This document shows, in pieces, positions 22,881 through 35,689 of a stretch of 64,000 nt of DNA (its first letter is position 1; each line of letters starts with the position of its first letter). The stretch is from Spirometra erinaceieuropaei (Eukaryota > Platyhelminthes > Cestoda > Diphyllobothriidea > Diphyllobothriidae). The stretch covers positions 188,335 to 252,334 of the forward strand of contig CACRXP010000662.1 of assembly GCA_902702965.1 (NCBI GenBank). The letters are read 5' to 3'. A model generated the notes under the pieces. That model was given only the letters and a program-made list of their open reading frames with translations, searched no databases and was not told where the DNA came from. The position numbers and the translations under genes are program-made.

Positions 22881-24539
22881 ACAGACAGCTCGGAAGCCAG
22901 AACTCAACAACTTTCTAATCGCTCTGAGAGCCGGCTATGACTACTTTGTCTGAAAGCAAGGCACGTGAATAGTTAACTAAGTCGGTCTCATCTGTGTTGA
23001 GTCAGCGTGGGCCAAAGTACCGATTTGTGGGTCATCCTGTAGAGCGATGCAGTCGCTCAACTGACGCGGCGTGTGGGCTGAACAGAAGCCGATGTTGCCA
23101 AGCAGAGACACTTGTGAGAGCAGACTGCAGAAGACCGATTCTGTTGCCACTACTCTGACTGCTCCCACCCCCGAACCCACGCAACTTCTGGGGTCAGAAA
23201 ATCAAATTTGGAATTATGTGAGTGGTCAGTTTGAGTGTCTGTGGCGAAATCTGATAACTGGTAGACGACTACTATAGCAGGACAAATTAATTGTTCTTCT
23301 GCGTCCCGCAGACAGACGCTGGAGTCGGTATATGTTGGATATCATACTTAAGGTTGCCTAACATCCGAATGTTCCAGTTTAGCTACTGCGCACTTTCTTC
23401 GGCATCCTTTACCCTGGTTGGTAGAATAATTACCGTTGCGGGTAACTGGTGAGATCTCTTTACGTTGGTAGCCCTTCAGGGAGTTGCAGCGACAGGTAGG
23501 TTGATCCTCCGCTAAGAGCGAGTCGAGATGAGTCGGGTTTGACTGTTGTTGACAGTGTCTGCTATAAATCATAAAATTTGAGAATTTTTAATGAAATATT
23601 TACTGAAATTCTAGGGCAGGTTAGAAGCCTTGTTTGCATAGAAAGAAAGCAGCTGTAATCTGCATGATTGTTACCCATATCTTCCAAAGCAGTTTAGGAA
23701 TTAGAAAAGGTCAGTAGATGGTCTGCAAGAACAAAAGAGTGTACCCTGCCTCACGCAACACAAATCATAAAAAGTGTCCTTACAAGACAGGGGCTGTGGT
23801 ATGCTTGCCGTCAGTCGTTAGTACCAGAAGGCGATTCTGGCTCTTACAATCTCTTAAAGTATAACAATTTACCAAATGCTTGTTACAACACTTTAAAAAA
23901 CACGAATATAGGAAGCCCGGTTATGCGGATGACTGCGCGAATTCCCAGGAAGGGTACCTACTCCTATCTCCTGACTCGAGTCCAAACCTTAGCGCTAACC
24001 CCAACCCTTAAGCCTAACCCTATTCTCCCTGGGATTTGGCGCAAGGCCACCTGTATCACGAGAGCAGTTTCGATTCTCGTATCCTAAACCTCTTTTCTAT
24101 CAGCACAGGATTGATGCGCACGATTACATGGTTAGGACCGATGAGACATTTATGAAACCCCTTAACCTTTTCCGGTACTACTTGGTCATTTCGCATGCGA
24201 ATCTTAGAACACAGCGCCAACCTACACCGAAATACAAGGACAGTCGACTGTAGTTTTTGAATATTCTTTCAAATAAAAAGCACTGAGCAAACGGAGTTGT
24301 AAGATCCGTTGGCAGGGAAAATTACCTGAAGTCGGCCCCCGAGAGCTAGAACGATAATAAGTACATTCGCTAATACGAAAAAAAATCAGAAAAGAATAAG
24401 CTCGCATGCAATGAGCGGCCTGTCGCTGACTAAGGTTTTGAGCAGTTGGTTTGGTAGGTTTGGTAGGAAGGCAGCCTACCGTGCGCCTCGTCGGGCACCT
24501 GTCAGCCTCCGAAATGCGTATTTGAAGAACGCGAGGCGA

Positions 24540-25375
24540 AGGGAGGTGACCAATCGCGTAATTTGTGTTGTTTCTCACGCCCAGTCATCTGATAATGTTG
24601 GTATCCACAGACACTATCAAGTCGAGCAGATAACCCAGCAACAGCACTTGATTACTTGTGTTCTGCATTTCAGAGCGAAGCGGAATTGGAAAAATTAACT
24701 ATTTATTTCTGAGAAAAGATCGACGGGCAAAAGTGAAAAAGGAGGGAACAAAAACCGCGTAAATCTTGCATTCCTAAAATGAATTTAAGCACACGGCAGT
24801 GAAATTCGCTGACAGCGAACTGCAGTCGGATGTTAAAATTTTGATCATGAGTCTTCAGGCGTTGCGTTTCGCTCCAGTTTCCGGCGAAACTTCCTACATC
24901 CGGAATTCTGGATCCTCTTCTGACTCGGATTTTCGCCCCGATTTGACGATCAACGAGCAAGTTGTTCATAATCCTGCGGTTTTCGCTTAGGGACATGGGG
25001 CTGCACATATCAGATTTTAGCCAAGCACATAACTAAATCTACTTAGAGGTGTGGGGGCGTGCGCCTGAGGATGGGAGCGTTGTGGAATTCGCGGAGTCCG
25101 TTGTGGAATTTGTCAATCCTTTGGGAACCAAATAAAATTATGGCATTTTACTCTAGATGAAGTTGGTGGATAATCTGAAACGTTATTACTATGACTCGCA
25201 TAGGGAATATAGCAACACGATCGCTGCATTCGCATGTTTCGTACGAAGAAGGCGATCGGTTGCGTAAGTCGTACTGCTCCTCGCGCTCAGTCATTCGATA
25301 ATATTGCCATCCGCAGTAGGCACCGGTGTGCATTCGAGCGGATTACGCAGCAACAGCAGCGGTAGTAGCAGCAGC
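24540..25375 (+). repeat. Diverged direct repeat pair (24540-24660 and 25250-25375)
   Basis: Both segments contain a cgtaa block, a ctc-cgc-cagtcat block, gataat-ttg, atcc-cag, and then a gattacgcagcaacag-like end. Similarity is clear but diluted by substitutions. In one frame both give related peptides (SDNVGIHRHY and FDNIAIRSRH), which may simply reflect common DNA ancestry. Confidence 0.5.
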
Positions 25376-25425
25376 AGCAGCAGCAACAGCAACAGCAGCA
25401 ACAGCAGAAGCAGCAACAACAACAA
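25349..25425 (+). repeat. CAG/CAA-rich microsatellite
   Basis: A run of imperfect CAG, AGC and CAA triplets. The corresponding place in the right copy of the duplication (about 31065-31095) is much shorter, so the array has expanded or contracted since the duplication. Confidence 0.85.
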
Positions 25426-25680
25426 CATTCTCACTCAGCATATTAGCCTTAAGGAGCAGGTTATCTGCCTCAAACATTTGTTTGTAACCTAATGCCGTAA
25501 AGCTCCCTGATTAATCAAGCCTGTCCCGTAGAGAAAGCTATTACGCACGCATCGACTCAAATGCAGGCTGACACAAAATTCGGCTGGTCGTATTCAACGA
25601 GTTCTTTGTTAAGTAAAAAAGCCTGTGACAGGGAGATCATACGATAGGAATCTGGTCTTCGATAACGCCCATACTGCTAG

Positions 25681-26670
25681 TCATAGAGGACCTGTACGCA
25701 GTCTGGATTGCAAGTGGAATTCTCAGCAGGACACCGACTGGCTACAGCAACTACGTCAACGGTAGCGGCTTGACAGAGTCAGACCATGACAGTTACAGAA
25801 TTCAATGCAGCATATGAACGATGTCGCTAGATCAGCCTGTTTTCCGGCAGTACTGCGAAACCTAAATTACTTTCGAGCTGCATGCAAGTGTTGCATAATT
25901 GATCATACTGACAGCACAGATGCTAGATAAAAGCCCAGACACGTGCTTAGCCGGAATTCTGCCGCTGCATGACACAGCTGCAAAACGTTCGGCTCATCAG
26001 CGCTCGCTTTTATGCTTTTTGGTAGATCCTCTTGTTTCGGAATTTCGAATCTTCAATCCTCGCAAAAAGTAATCGTTAGCTTGGAGTAAGTCAGTCGAAA
26101 TAAAACGCCAGGGGCACAGTCCGAAAGTCGATATAAGTAGTCGAGTCAAAATCCACAATCTACAACGATATAGCGGCATAATATCCATAAACTGTCAGCA
26201 GGCAGCTAGTAGTGGTTCTCACATGCTGCATGATTTACCGTCCTAATAACCCAGGTACTAGCTAAAAGCCTAGACAGGGCTTTCGCCGTTATCCTGGCGC
26301 TGGATGACACAGTTGCGATAGGTTCGACCTATCAGCGTTCTCCCGAGCACTTTGTGATCGACACTTCAGTTGTATTTCTGAACACGAGAAGCCATTCCTG
26401 GTGAGCGACGACTGCAGGCTTGAAGAAGTTGCCAGTTTCAAGTGGCTCGGGAGGAAGTGACTGCCAAACGACAGAGTAAGAATGACACTGTTTTCCGAAT
26501 GGATATTGCTCGCGTTGTTTTAACAAGCCTTAAACAGTATGCTATCTCGATAGCCGCAAGTATCCTGGCGCATGGGGCGTCAGTCCGTCCAGTTTTTTTC
26601 GTACATTTACGTATGCTGCGCAGCACGTACAGTAAACGGTTGAAAATACAATAATTAGCAACCGTCATCA
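25681..26670 (+). mobile_element. RTE C-terminal relic, duplicated copy
   Basis: The right-hand copy of 19859-20860. The frame at 26442-26654 retains the QSKNDTVFRMDIARVV and GASVRPVF blocks of the RTE C-terminus. It lacks the upstream reverse transcriptase blocks because the duplication began within the element. Confidence 0.65.
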
Positions 26671-29600
26671 GTATGTCTCGGCGATAGAAACCGCCATTGG
26701 GGCAGTACTAACTTCACCATCCTAGAAACAGCACCTCAAACTGATTCTGAGCTTTTAGAACTTGATCCTCACCGTTGACCACTTGAGGAACGACCTGAAA
26801 CCTCCTTTTTATAACCTTACTGAAGCTCAGTTCTTACAGGGGGCATCACTAATGGAATAGGAGCATTGTAGGATGACAAAGCACCTGACAAGGACGGCCA
26901 AAAGCCAGAATCTTCAAGTACGTTTCAACAATACCAACCGGCTGGTTGTCGAGCTTTGTGACCCAAAGTTAGGAAACAGACTACGAAATTGCCTACACTA
27001 CGCTGCTCCTTAAGAAAGGCAGTGGTATGATATCGCGCAGGCATTTTCCTCAAAGCTAGACTAGAGAGATACCGCTTCTCGGCTGATACTATTTGCCAAA
27101 ACAAAGCGCGCGATCTCCACTTCGTCTTCGGAGGATATCAGAGGTGAATTAAAGAAAACAGACTAAGTATTTAGCGTGAACAACACGTGCTTAATGCTGC
27201 GGTAAACCAGAATTCGGTGAGCCGTTACATTGTCCGCCGAAGCAAATGTTCCACGCTGGAACCGCTAAGGCTGCTCGTTACCAGAAAGACACAACGGAAG
27301 CCTCACTCCGTTGTCTGCGAGTGTACCGTTGGTCCTGGTGGATCCCCACGTGGGCCCGGCATGAATGCCAAAACGGAGTGAAGAATAACAGAGCGACTGT
27401 CGAGGTTAATTGCATACAGGGCACCAGAGAAAGGCTTCGAGAACGGAACACAGGAATACCGAGGGGCAACGTTGTCAGCAGTTATTTTCCACGAATCTTC
27501 CTGTTAGAGAGCCCCGGAAGGCATCGAATGTACATAAGAATTAGTCTTTGTGTCGAAAAAGATTGCAAACGCTCACCGACTGCTTCACCCCTGAGAAAAA
27601 GGAGGTCAAATTGGCTTGCGGCACGCGTTTACCGGGCTGCGCTCAGGCAGCCCGCCACACAACTACTGTCATGCGTGTGTGCGGTGTCACGCTCTACACG
27701 TAGGCCTTCATATCACGTTGACCACTGCACCCAAGCACATCACCTGTTGGTTGACAGGTTGGGACAGTCGAGTGCTGGGTGGGAGAGGAAGAGAGAGAGA
27801 GAGTGAAGCCGGTACTGAGGACTCCCCTTCCACGGTACATCAGCGTAGTTCGCACTCTAATATATCTATGCGCTCGAATCTGTCACGACGCGCCAAGAGT
27901 TTTGACTTCAAGGGTCGCCAACTGATGGCATAAGTTGGTCCTCATCATGACGGATAGGTAGGCTGTGACGACGGCACATTAATGCGGCTTTTATTGCACT
28001 CATTCATATACGATCCGAGCCGCCCTCGTGAAAACCTAATGCATACTGTGGAGGCGGGTCATGCTTGGAACACGTGGATGGGCTGTTTGGTTGTATGAGC
28101 CACTGCGTCCGCGCCCACCCCCGGTTGTCTTGACTTTTTCTTGCCATCGGAACCAACCGGGTGAGGGAGGAGAGAGTTCGAGAGATGCAGAGCAAGCTTG
28201 TCTTACTGTAAAGTTATTCACGCGCTTCCACTCTCTAGGGCACAGGGTGAACGTCAACGACCGCGGGTACTGAATCTTTCCATCTCCACGTCTGCATGCC
28301 CATCCCCTCACATTCGATTGTGCCTCTTAGACCTGACGATGCGCGATAGCCGAAAATAGCGAAACTGTTACATTGAAAATCTGCCGGAAAGAACCGGCTG
28401 GAAACATTGACCGTATCGATAGTTCGACCGTCGATTTAGACGACGTCCGTCTTTCGCGCCCAGCAGTCTGGAAACGAACACCATGGCTTGCGCTGGATTA
28501 CAGTGAGAGCAGACTCTGGCAGCACCTTACTCATTCTCCTCCACCCAGGCCCGGTGTCAAGACAGAGTCAAGAAGACTCGAGATGGGAGAAGGCCGTATG
28601 AGGGACCTACAGACAGCTCGGAAGCCAGAACTCAACAACTTTCTAATCGCTCTGAGAGCCGGCAATGACTACTTTAACTGAAAGCAAGGCGTGTGAATAG
28701 TTAACTAAGTCGGTCTCATCTGTGTTGAGTCAGCGTGGGCCAAAGTACCGATTTGTGGGTCATCCTGTAGAGCGATGCAGTCGCTCAACTGACGCGGCGT
28801 GTGGGCTGAACAGAAGCCGATGTTGCCAAGCAGAGACGCTTTTGAGAGCAGACTGCCACTAATCTGACCGCTCCCATCCCAGAACCCACGCAACTTCTGG
28901 GGTCAGAAAATCAAATTTGGAATAATGTGAGTGATCAGTTTCAGTGTCTGCGGTGGAATCTGATAACTGGTAGATGACTGCTAGAGCAGAACAAATTAAT
29001 TGTTCTTCTGCTCCCGCAGACAGACGCTGGAGTCGGTATATGTTGGATATCATACTTAAGGTTGCCTAACATCCGAATGTTCCAGTTTAACTACTGCGCA
29101 CTTTCCTCAGTATCCTTTACCCTGGTTGGTAGAATAATTACCGTTCCTGGTAACTGGTGAGATCTCTTTACGTTGGTAGCCCTTCAGGGAGTTCCAGCGA
29201 CAGGTAGGTTGATCCTCCGCTAAGAGCGAGTCGAGATGAGTCGGGTTTGACTGTTGTTGACAGTGTCTGCTGTAAATCATAAAATTTGAGAATTTTTAAT
29301 GAAATATTTACTGAAATTCTAGGGCAGGTTAGAAGCCTTGTTGCATAGAATAGAAAGAAAGCAGCTGTAATCTGCATGATTGTTACCCATATCTTCCAAA
29401 GCAGTTTAGGAATTAGAAAAGGTCAGTAGATGGTCTGCAAGAACAAAAGAGTGTACCCTGCCTCACGCAACACAAATCATAAAAAGTGTCCTTACAAGAC
29501 AGGGGCTGTGGTATGCTTGCCGTCAGTCGTTAGTACCAGAAGGCGATTCTGGCTCTTACAATCTCTTAAAGTATAACAATTTACCAAATGCTTGTTACAA

Positions 29601-31394
29601 CACTTTAAAAGACACGAATATAGGAAGCCCGGTTATGCGGATGACTGCGCGACTTCCCAGGAAGGGTACCTACTCCTATCTCCTGACTCGAGTCCAAACC
29701 TTAGCGCTAACCCCAACCCTTAAGCCTAACCCTATTCTCCCTGGGATTTGGCGCGAGGCCACCTGTATCACGAGAGCAGTTTCGATTCTCGTATCCTAAA
29801 CCTCTTTTCTATCAGCACAGGATTGATGTGCACGATTACATGGTTAGGACCGATGAGACATTTATGAAACCCCTTAACCTTTTCCGGTACTACTTGGTCA
29901 TTTCGCATGCGAATCTTAGAACACAGCGCCAACCTACACCGAAATACAAGGACAACCGACTGTAGTTTTTGAATATTCTTTCAAATAAAAAGCACTGGGC
30001 AAACGGAGTTGTAAGATCCGTTGGCAGGGAAAATTACCTGAAGTCGGCCCCCGAGAGCTAGAACGATAATAAGTACATTCGCTAATACGAAAAAAAATCA
30101 GAAAAGAATAAGCTCGCATGCAATGAGCGGCCTGTCGCTGACTAAGGTTTTGAGCAGTTGGTTTGGTAGGTTTGGTAGGAAGGCAGCCTACCGTGCGCCT
30201 CGTCGGGCACCTGTCAGCCTCCGAAATGCGTATTTGAAGAACGCGAGGCGAAGGGAGGTGACCAATCGCGTAATTTGTGTTGTTTCTCACGCCCAGTCAT
30301 CTGATAATGTTGGTATCCACAGACACTATCAAGTCGAGCAGATAACCCAGCAACAGCACTTGATTACTTGTGTTCTGCATTTCAGAGCGAAGCGGAATTG
30401 GAAAAATTAACTATTTATTTCTGAGAAAAGATCGACGGGCAAAAGTGAAAAAGGAGGGAACAAAAACCGCGTAAATCTTGCATTCCTAAAATGAATTTAA
30501 GCACACGGCAGTGAAATTCGCTGACAGCGAACTGCAGTCGGATGTTAAAATTTTGATCATGAGTCTTCAGGCGTTGCGTTTCGCTCCAGTTTCCGGCGAA
30601 ACTTCCTACATCCGGAATTCTGGATCCTCTTCTGACTCGGATTTTCGCCTCGATTTGACGATCAGCTAGTAAGTTGTCCGTGATCCTGCGGTTTTCGCTT
30701 AGGGACATGGGACTGCACATATCAGATATTAGCCAAGCACATAAGTAAATCTATTTAGAAGTGTGGGGGGGCGTCCACCTGAGGATGGGAGCGTTGTGAA
30801 ATTTGCGCGGAGCCCGTTGTGGAATTTGTCAATCCTTTGGGAACCAAATAAAATTATGGCATTTTACTCTAGATGAAGTAGGCGGATAATCTGAAATGTC
30901 ATTATTATGACTCTCATAGGAAATGTAGCAACGCGATCGCTGCATTCGCATGTTTCGTACAAAGAAGGCGATCGGTTGCGTAAGTCGTACTGCTCCTCGC
31001 GCTCAGTCATTCGATAATATTGCCATCCGCAGTTGGCACCGGTGTGCATTCGAGTCGAGCGGATTACGCAGCAGCAGCATCAACAACAACAGTCCCACGC
31101 AACATTTTAGCCTTAAGGAGCGGATTATCTGCCTCAAACATTTGTTCGCAACCTAGTGCTACAAAGCTCCCTGATTAAGCAGGCCTGTCCTGCAGTGAAA
31201 TCTATTGCGCAAGCATCGACTCAAATGCAGGCTGACACAAAATTCGGCTGGTTGTATTCAACGAGTTCTTTGTTAAGTAAGAAAGCTGGCAGTTTTGTAC
31301 GGCGGCTCTGGGCGCGTCTTGTTTAATGTTAAGATTGTAACAGGGAGATCATACGATAGGAATCTGGTCTTCGATAACGCCCATACTGCTAGTC
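25681..31394 (+). repeat. Large tandem duplication, right copy (about 5714 bp)
   Basis: A direct repeat of 19859-25680. It ends with the same actgctag string (31385-31392) and then diverges. Differences include loss of a roughly 50-bp block relative to 21810-21860, a shorter GA run, a shorter CAG array, and an extra block of about 45 bp near 31290-31335. The junction at 25680/25681 has no filler; the two bases tc are shared with the right end, compatible with microhomology. Confidence 0.92.
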
Positions 31395-31539
31395 GTTAAA
31401 TTGGTGAAAGAGCTCTTTGCAGCCCTAACCAGTTGACGGCAACTGCCCAGCCTATCAGTCAAATACTGTTGACTTTGGACTCACGCCTTCTCTCAGTTCG
31501 ACCGTCGTTGCTGACGATGTTCATTGTGTGGGTGCGGGG

Positions 31540-31640
31540 GCGGCGACGTATGCTGGAATTAGTATATATTGGTAGTGCTATTTCTTCGCATCTACCGCAC
31601 CCTATTTTCCAGTACCCACCCCGATCCCGATGCCAAGACT
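31540..31640 (+). repeat. Dispersed repeat R1, copy 4
   Basis: R1 blocks in order: an atattggtagtg block, gcatctaccgcaccctatt, then ccgatgccaagactgaatac. It is followed closely by another copy at 31930. Confidence 0.5.
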
Positions 31641-31929
31641 GAATACCGGCGGCTGAATCAGGCGCACTGGCAGCCCGTCTGCGCTTGCCACACGCATGCT
31701 CAGTCAGCGCACGATCGACCAGGATTTCACGCAAACAGCGAAGGACGGTTTGGATCCTGACTGAATGGAAGTCTTCCAAAGGCTTCCTTAAGCAGCCATT
31801 ACAGCTTGACTGTCCGTCCTGAAAAGACCGAGATATCCTGTTAGGCGGCAGGCTTCCGAGCCACGGCTCCACCGTCGTGCCCAACTATGTTCACCGTGTA
31901 TTCTGCAAGAAGGTAAATCCAGCACGGTG

Positions 31930-32075
31930 ATCTGCGCGTGAGTTAGTTTATAGTGGTAGCGGACTATCACTGCATCTACCACACTCTCTCCTCCTCCTCC
32001 TCCTCTTCCTCCTCCTCCTCCTCCTCCTCCCCACCTTAACCCGGTGTCAAGACATAGTCGAGAAAACCCGAGGCA
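31930..32075 (+). repeat. Dispersed repeat R1, copy 5, with a (CTC)n expansion
   Basis: Blocks are gcgtgagttagtttatagtg, then gcatctaccacactctctcc, a run of CTC/TCC triplets at 31985-32030, then cccggtgtcaagacatagtc. The triplet run lies exactly where other copies have a short ctcctcc, so it is an expansion inside R1. Confidence 0.6.
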
Positions 32076-32129
32076 GGGGGAGGGCGCAGTAAATGGCACG
32101 GCCGAGTCCGCACCTTGGTGCTCCACTCC

Positions 32130-33009
32130 ACACCCCTTGATCCACACAGCAAATGACCAGGATTTTAACTAACAACAAAAGTGAGGGTGACAGGGGTCTC
32201 AACGTCCACTACATCTACCAACAACTGGGTCTACCACTGCACCCTGAAATGTTGGTAATTGTTGCGGTGGACATTCCGATAACGCCTGCCGAAATCCATT
32301 ATGGTCCAGCGCATTTACCGCGTCATGTCATCACGTCATCGTTATATTGTCTGCTCGAATAGGGAGTATAATTAAGTTTTAAGAAAGTTTTCTAATTCCC
32401 GAATCATTTGGAGCCTGATCAGTCGTTGCATTGACACTTGATGATTTCAGTCTACAAGCTGCATGCGTTCCGCGCAAAGAAAATCACGTATTCTTCTATG
32501 CTTTTAAAAATATACTATAAGGAGTCCATCCAATTTTGCAATGGACGTGGAATATGTTGCACACTTCATGAGGAGTAGTGGTAAATTGACAGGCACGATG
32601 CTGTATAAATGGAAATTGCACGGTCTCATAATTATAAACTTTTAAAATGCAACTATACTCCTTCTTCAAGCATGCAATATAAAAGTGACTTGATTCTCTA
32701 TCAAACTATCGAAAGAAAGCATTTTTTCCTGTGGTTTCTATAAAGTATAATTGAATTTGAAGACGAGGTGGCGAGCATACGTAGCTTTCGATCAATTCTC
32801 GTCGGGCCAGTACAATTATATGGGAAGGGGCTAGAAGTAAAACACGTCAGTGATAAGATAAATCCATTAAAATTCGCCTTAAAACACAGGCTGGGTGTGG
32901 GAATGTGGGGGAGGGGGGGGATAATAGCAGTCAGTGTCAGGGGTTGGGTGAGAGTGGAAGGGCGCGGGAGAGTTTTAGTGTTAGTCGACCTTCGACCACT
33001 GTAGGCGCG
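32130..33009. other. No recognised feature
   Basis: Short frames only. A G-rich run near 32908-32922 and a GT-rich patch near 32940-32985 are the only compositional features. Confidence 0.4.
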
Positions 33010-34426
33010 GAGCCTGGACGTGGTTCTTCTGTGCTCACAAGATTGGTTGTCGTCACCTGATGGCGGCCGCCTCTGCTGTTGCTAACAGGCGCTGTCCCAG
33101 TGGTTTAGGATAGCTCGATGGGACCTCATAGATCACATGAAACGCTTCATCGGGGTCTACATTATGTCCGGAATCGACAACATGCGCGAGAATGGCGCTG
33201 CTTATGCTCCTAATTTCGCCTTTTCCCAGTCATGTCGGGACGTGTTCCCGTATTCTCTTGGATAAGCGCCGACTCGTGCAACCAATATAACCTGCTCCAC
33301 AGGAGCAAGTGAAGGAATAGAGGCACATCGAAGTGGTCTGGGGTGGCAACTTATCCTTACCTTCTCCGCGTAAAATAGGGTAATTAGATATGGATACTTG
33401 AACCCTTGTCGCTGGGAAGGATCGCGAAACAGTTTGATCAAGGCGTCGCTTTAGGAGTTCGCTCACAGCGTCCCCCTGAAGAGGGACTTTAAGGAACGGA
33501 GTTTTCTTTTCGGCCGTCGGTGTATCGGGTTTTACCGGTCGTTCGGCCATATTATTTGCAATAAACCTGTCCGGATACCCGTTTTCACGAAGGAAGTCCT
33601 GGATTTTTCTAAGTTCCTCCGTGATGCTATCTGTTGAGCAAATTTTTCTGGCTCTTTGTGCCAAATATCGGACTAGATTTCAATTTTGTGTTAGGGATAT
33701 GAAAATAGCGAAGTTTGTGTATTGTCCAGACTAGGTTTTCTTCTGTTGGACGCATCTTCGGACACTCCCGTCAGATCTCCTGCTTAAAAGAACATCTAAG
33801 AAAGGGATCGAACCGGCCGTTTCGATCTCCAACGTGAATTTGATAGAGGGATGTGCCTGATTTACAGCGTTTAAGAGGGCATCTACGTCGGTTTCTGCTG
33901 TGGCAATTGCAAAGACATCATCAACATACCGGCCGTAATGTTTAAGTTTTTAGATCTTATCGCTCAGTTTGAATCTCTCCAATTTGCCCATGAAGACATC
34001 GGCTAGGAGAGGTCCAAGAGGCGAACCCATAGCAACGCCGTCTATCTGTCTATAGAGTTGGTTGTCAAACAGGAACTGCACATTTAATGTGCATCTTAGT
34101 AATAGCTCCCTGAGTGTCTTCGTCGGAATTACTATTTTCTGTTGATTGTTTGATAGAAATTCACAGATGTATTCGACTGTCTCGGTAACGGGAACGTTTG
34201 TAAAAAGTGATGAGAGGTCCAGGTAGAACATCATCATGCCGTTGAGGTTAAGGTCTTTAACGTCGTTAATGTATTCAAAGGTATCTTGATGGCTGCGTGG
34301 TGCTAGCTGATGCTGTGCGGGCTTGAGTTTCTCCGCTAGCCACTTTGCTATAGCATGATACGGCGAGTTTCGCATGTCTAAAATCGGACGGACTGGCAGG
34401 CCTTCCGAAAGCCCACCAAAAATCAA
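33010..34426 (-). mobile_element. Penelope-like element, reverse transcriptase plus GIY-YIG endonuclease (family C)
   Basis: Read on the minus strand from 34426 to 33010. The reverse transcriptase begins with a GLPVRPILDM block near 34385. It continues with a DLSSLFTNVPV block near 34210, AMGSPLGPLLADV near 34010 and the catalytic YVDD at 33928-33917. The stop-interrupted stretch after KLSDKI lies just before that. The C-terminal linker (LRKIQDFLRENGYPDRF, near 33590) leads to the endonuclease with CSCGAGYIGCTSRRLSKRI near 33280 and a HVVDSGHNVDPDEAF block near 33170. This is the PLE order, RT then GIY-YIG. The N-terminal part is missing, so the copy is 5'-truncated, and there is a stop just before YVDD and at least one frameshift near 33750. 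Confidence 0.85.
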
Positions 34427-35689
34427 TATGAAAAATGCATGCTACTTAGGCAGTCATTTTTTACCGAGTATGGTTTTTACAGGAGATTGAAAAACAGTGC
34501 ATTCGAAAGCTGACATGCTGCCGAGTCCAAAATATTATAGGATTTTGCCGCAAGATAATCAGTATTACAACCGCGACCAAGTAATCCTTCTTAATCAAAA
34601 ACGCATTTCAGAATTTCAGACGACATTTCATGAGATCGGCCATTCACTGTAGCTGCTGTTGATGCTTGTAGTGGATGACTTTATCAAAGGTTTTCAAATG
34701 CCGGATTAACTTGTAATCATCACAAGTGGAACGCCAAAAGAACATGGAGCTTATGTAAACTACGTAGAAGTAATGGTACCATCTACATGGTGACTGCAAC
34801 TGAATGCTATTTGCTTTTTTAACCCCATATACAATTCAGATCTTTAAGCAAATGACGACCCTATTCTACATGGATAATGAGTGATGATTATCTGTTTCCC
34901 GTTTTCCATTGGCATGTTTAAATCCGTACTGAATGAAACTTCGTTAGCCTAGTCAGAAGAATTTTCATTCACTCGAAAAAGGTGATATATTAGGCTAGAA
35001 GCAATCTCATCAGAATAAAGACAGCAAGCAAGCAAAGAAAACATGAAATATACTAACAGTATAAAACATGCAAGGCAGTTCGTACGGAATACAAGCCAAC
35101 AAGGATAGAAAAAGTTCCTAATTTTCTACACAGCGACTGCATCAATATGTCTGCGCTTGCACCAAGCGTGAGAAGAGGGTTTGCGCATGCATGAATCGGT
35201 GTCGCCAAATTGTGCAACCAGGTAGCATGTGCTTTTTTAACTAAGCAACACCACCTTGATTAAAACATGGGGTACTGATCGCCGTTAAGCAAGAACACTC
35301 CATGAAACGGTACATTTGATGAAAGCAACCGTGCGAATGGAAAGTTAGGAATGAATATCTGTTCAGGCTAGGACTTTGAGACAATTACTCCATGCCCTGA
35401 CTGGTGAGGTGGAAGACACTGTTGTTGCTTTCTGAACTGTTTGCGAATAAGAGGCTAAAAGAGAGGCGAAAAATTGTCGAAATTGTGCGCTTTTCAATTT
35501 TTAAGGTGTTATAATGTGCTAATTTGTTAAATGTACTCTTGTTACATGTCATTTTGTTTGTCTTGCCATGCGCTTACAGATTTCGTCTGTAATTTTTAAA
35601 TTTAACCAACCTCTGAGCATTTACAGTCCAAACAAAATGGAGTGTCAGGTCGACAGAAATGGGCATTTCTGACATCTCCTTTTATTTGA
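34427..35689. other. No recognised feature
   Basis: AT-rich sequence between a PLE and a mariner relic. No domain was found in any frame. Confidence 0.4.

Larger units (their letters stand above)
19859..25680 (+). repeat. Large tandem duplication, left copy (5822 bp)
   Basis: The sequence from tcatagagga at 19859 to actgctag at 25680 is repeated directly, with no gap, at 25681-31394. It includes the RTE C-terminal relic, dispersed repeat R1 pieces, a degenerate TTAGGG-like patch near 23995-24025 and a CAG/CAA microsatellite. No conventional gene is recognised inside. Parts such as 23580-24960 match the right copy almost base for base, while 20100-22300 shows visibly more substitutions and indels. 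Confidence 0.92.

Noticed and set aside
24222..24698. Conserved overlapping frames on both strands (also at 29934-30410)
   Set aside because: They are identical because the two segments are recent duplicates, so their conservation is no evidence of coding. No domain is recognisable.
25304..25492. Serine/asparagine-rich small protein
   Set aside because: The sequence is a translated CAG/CAA microsatellite; the other copy of the duplication does not keep it.
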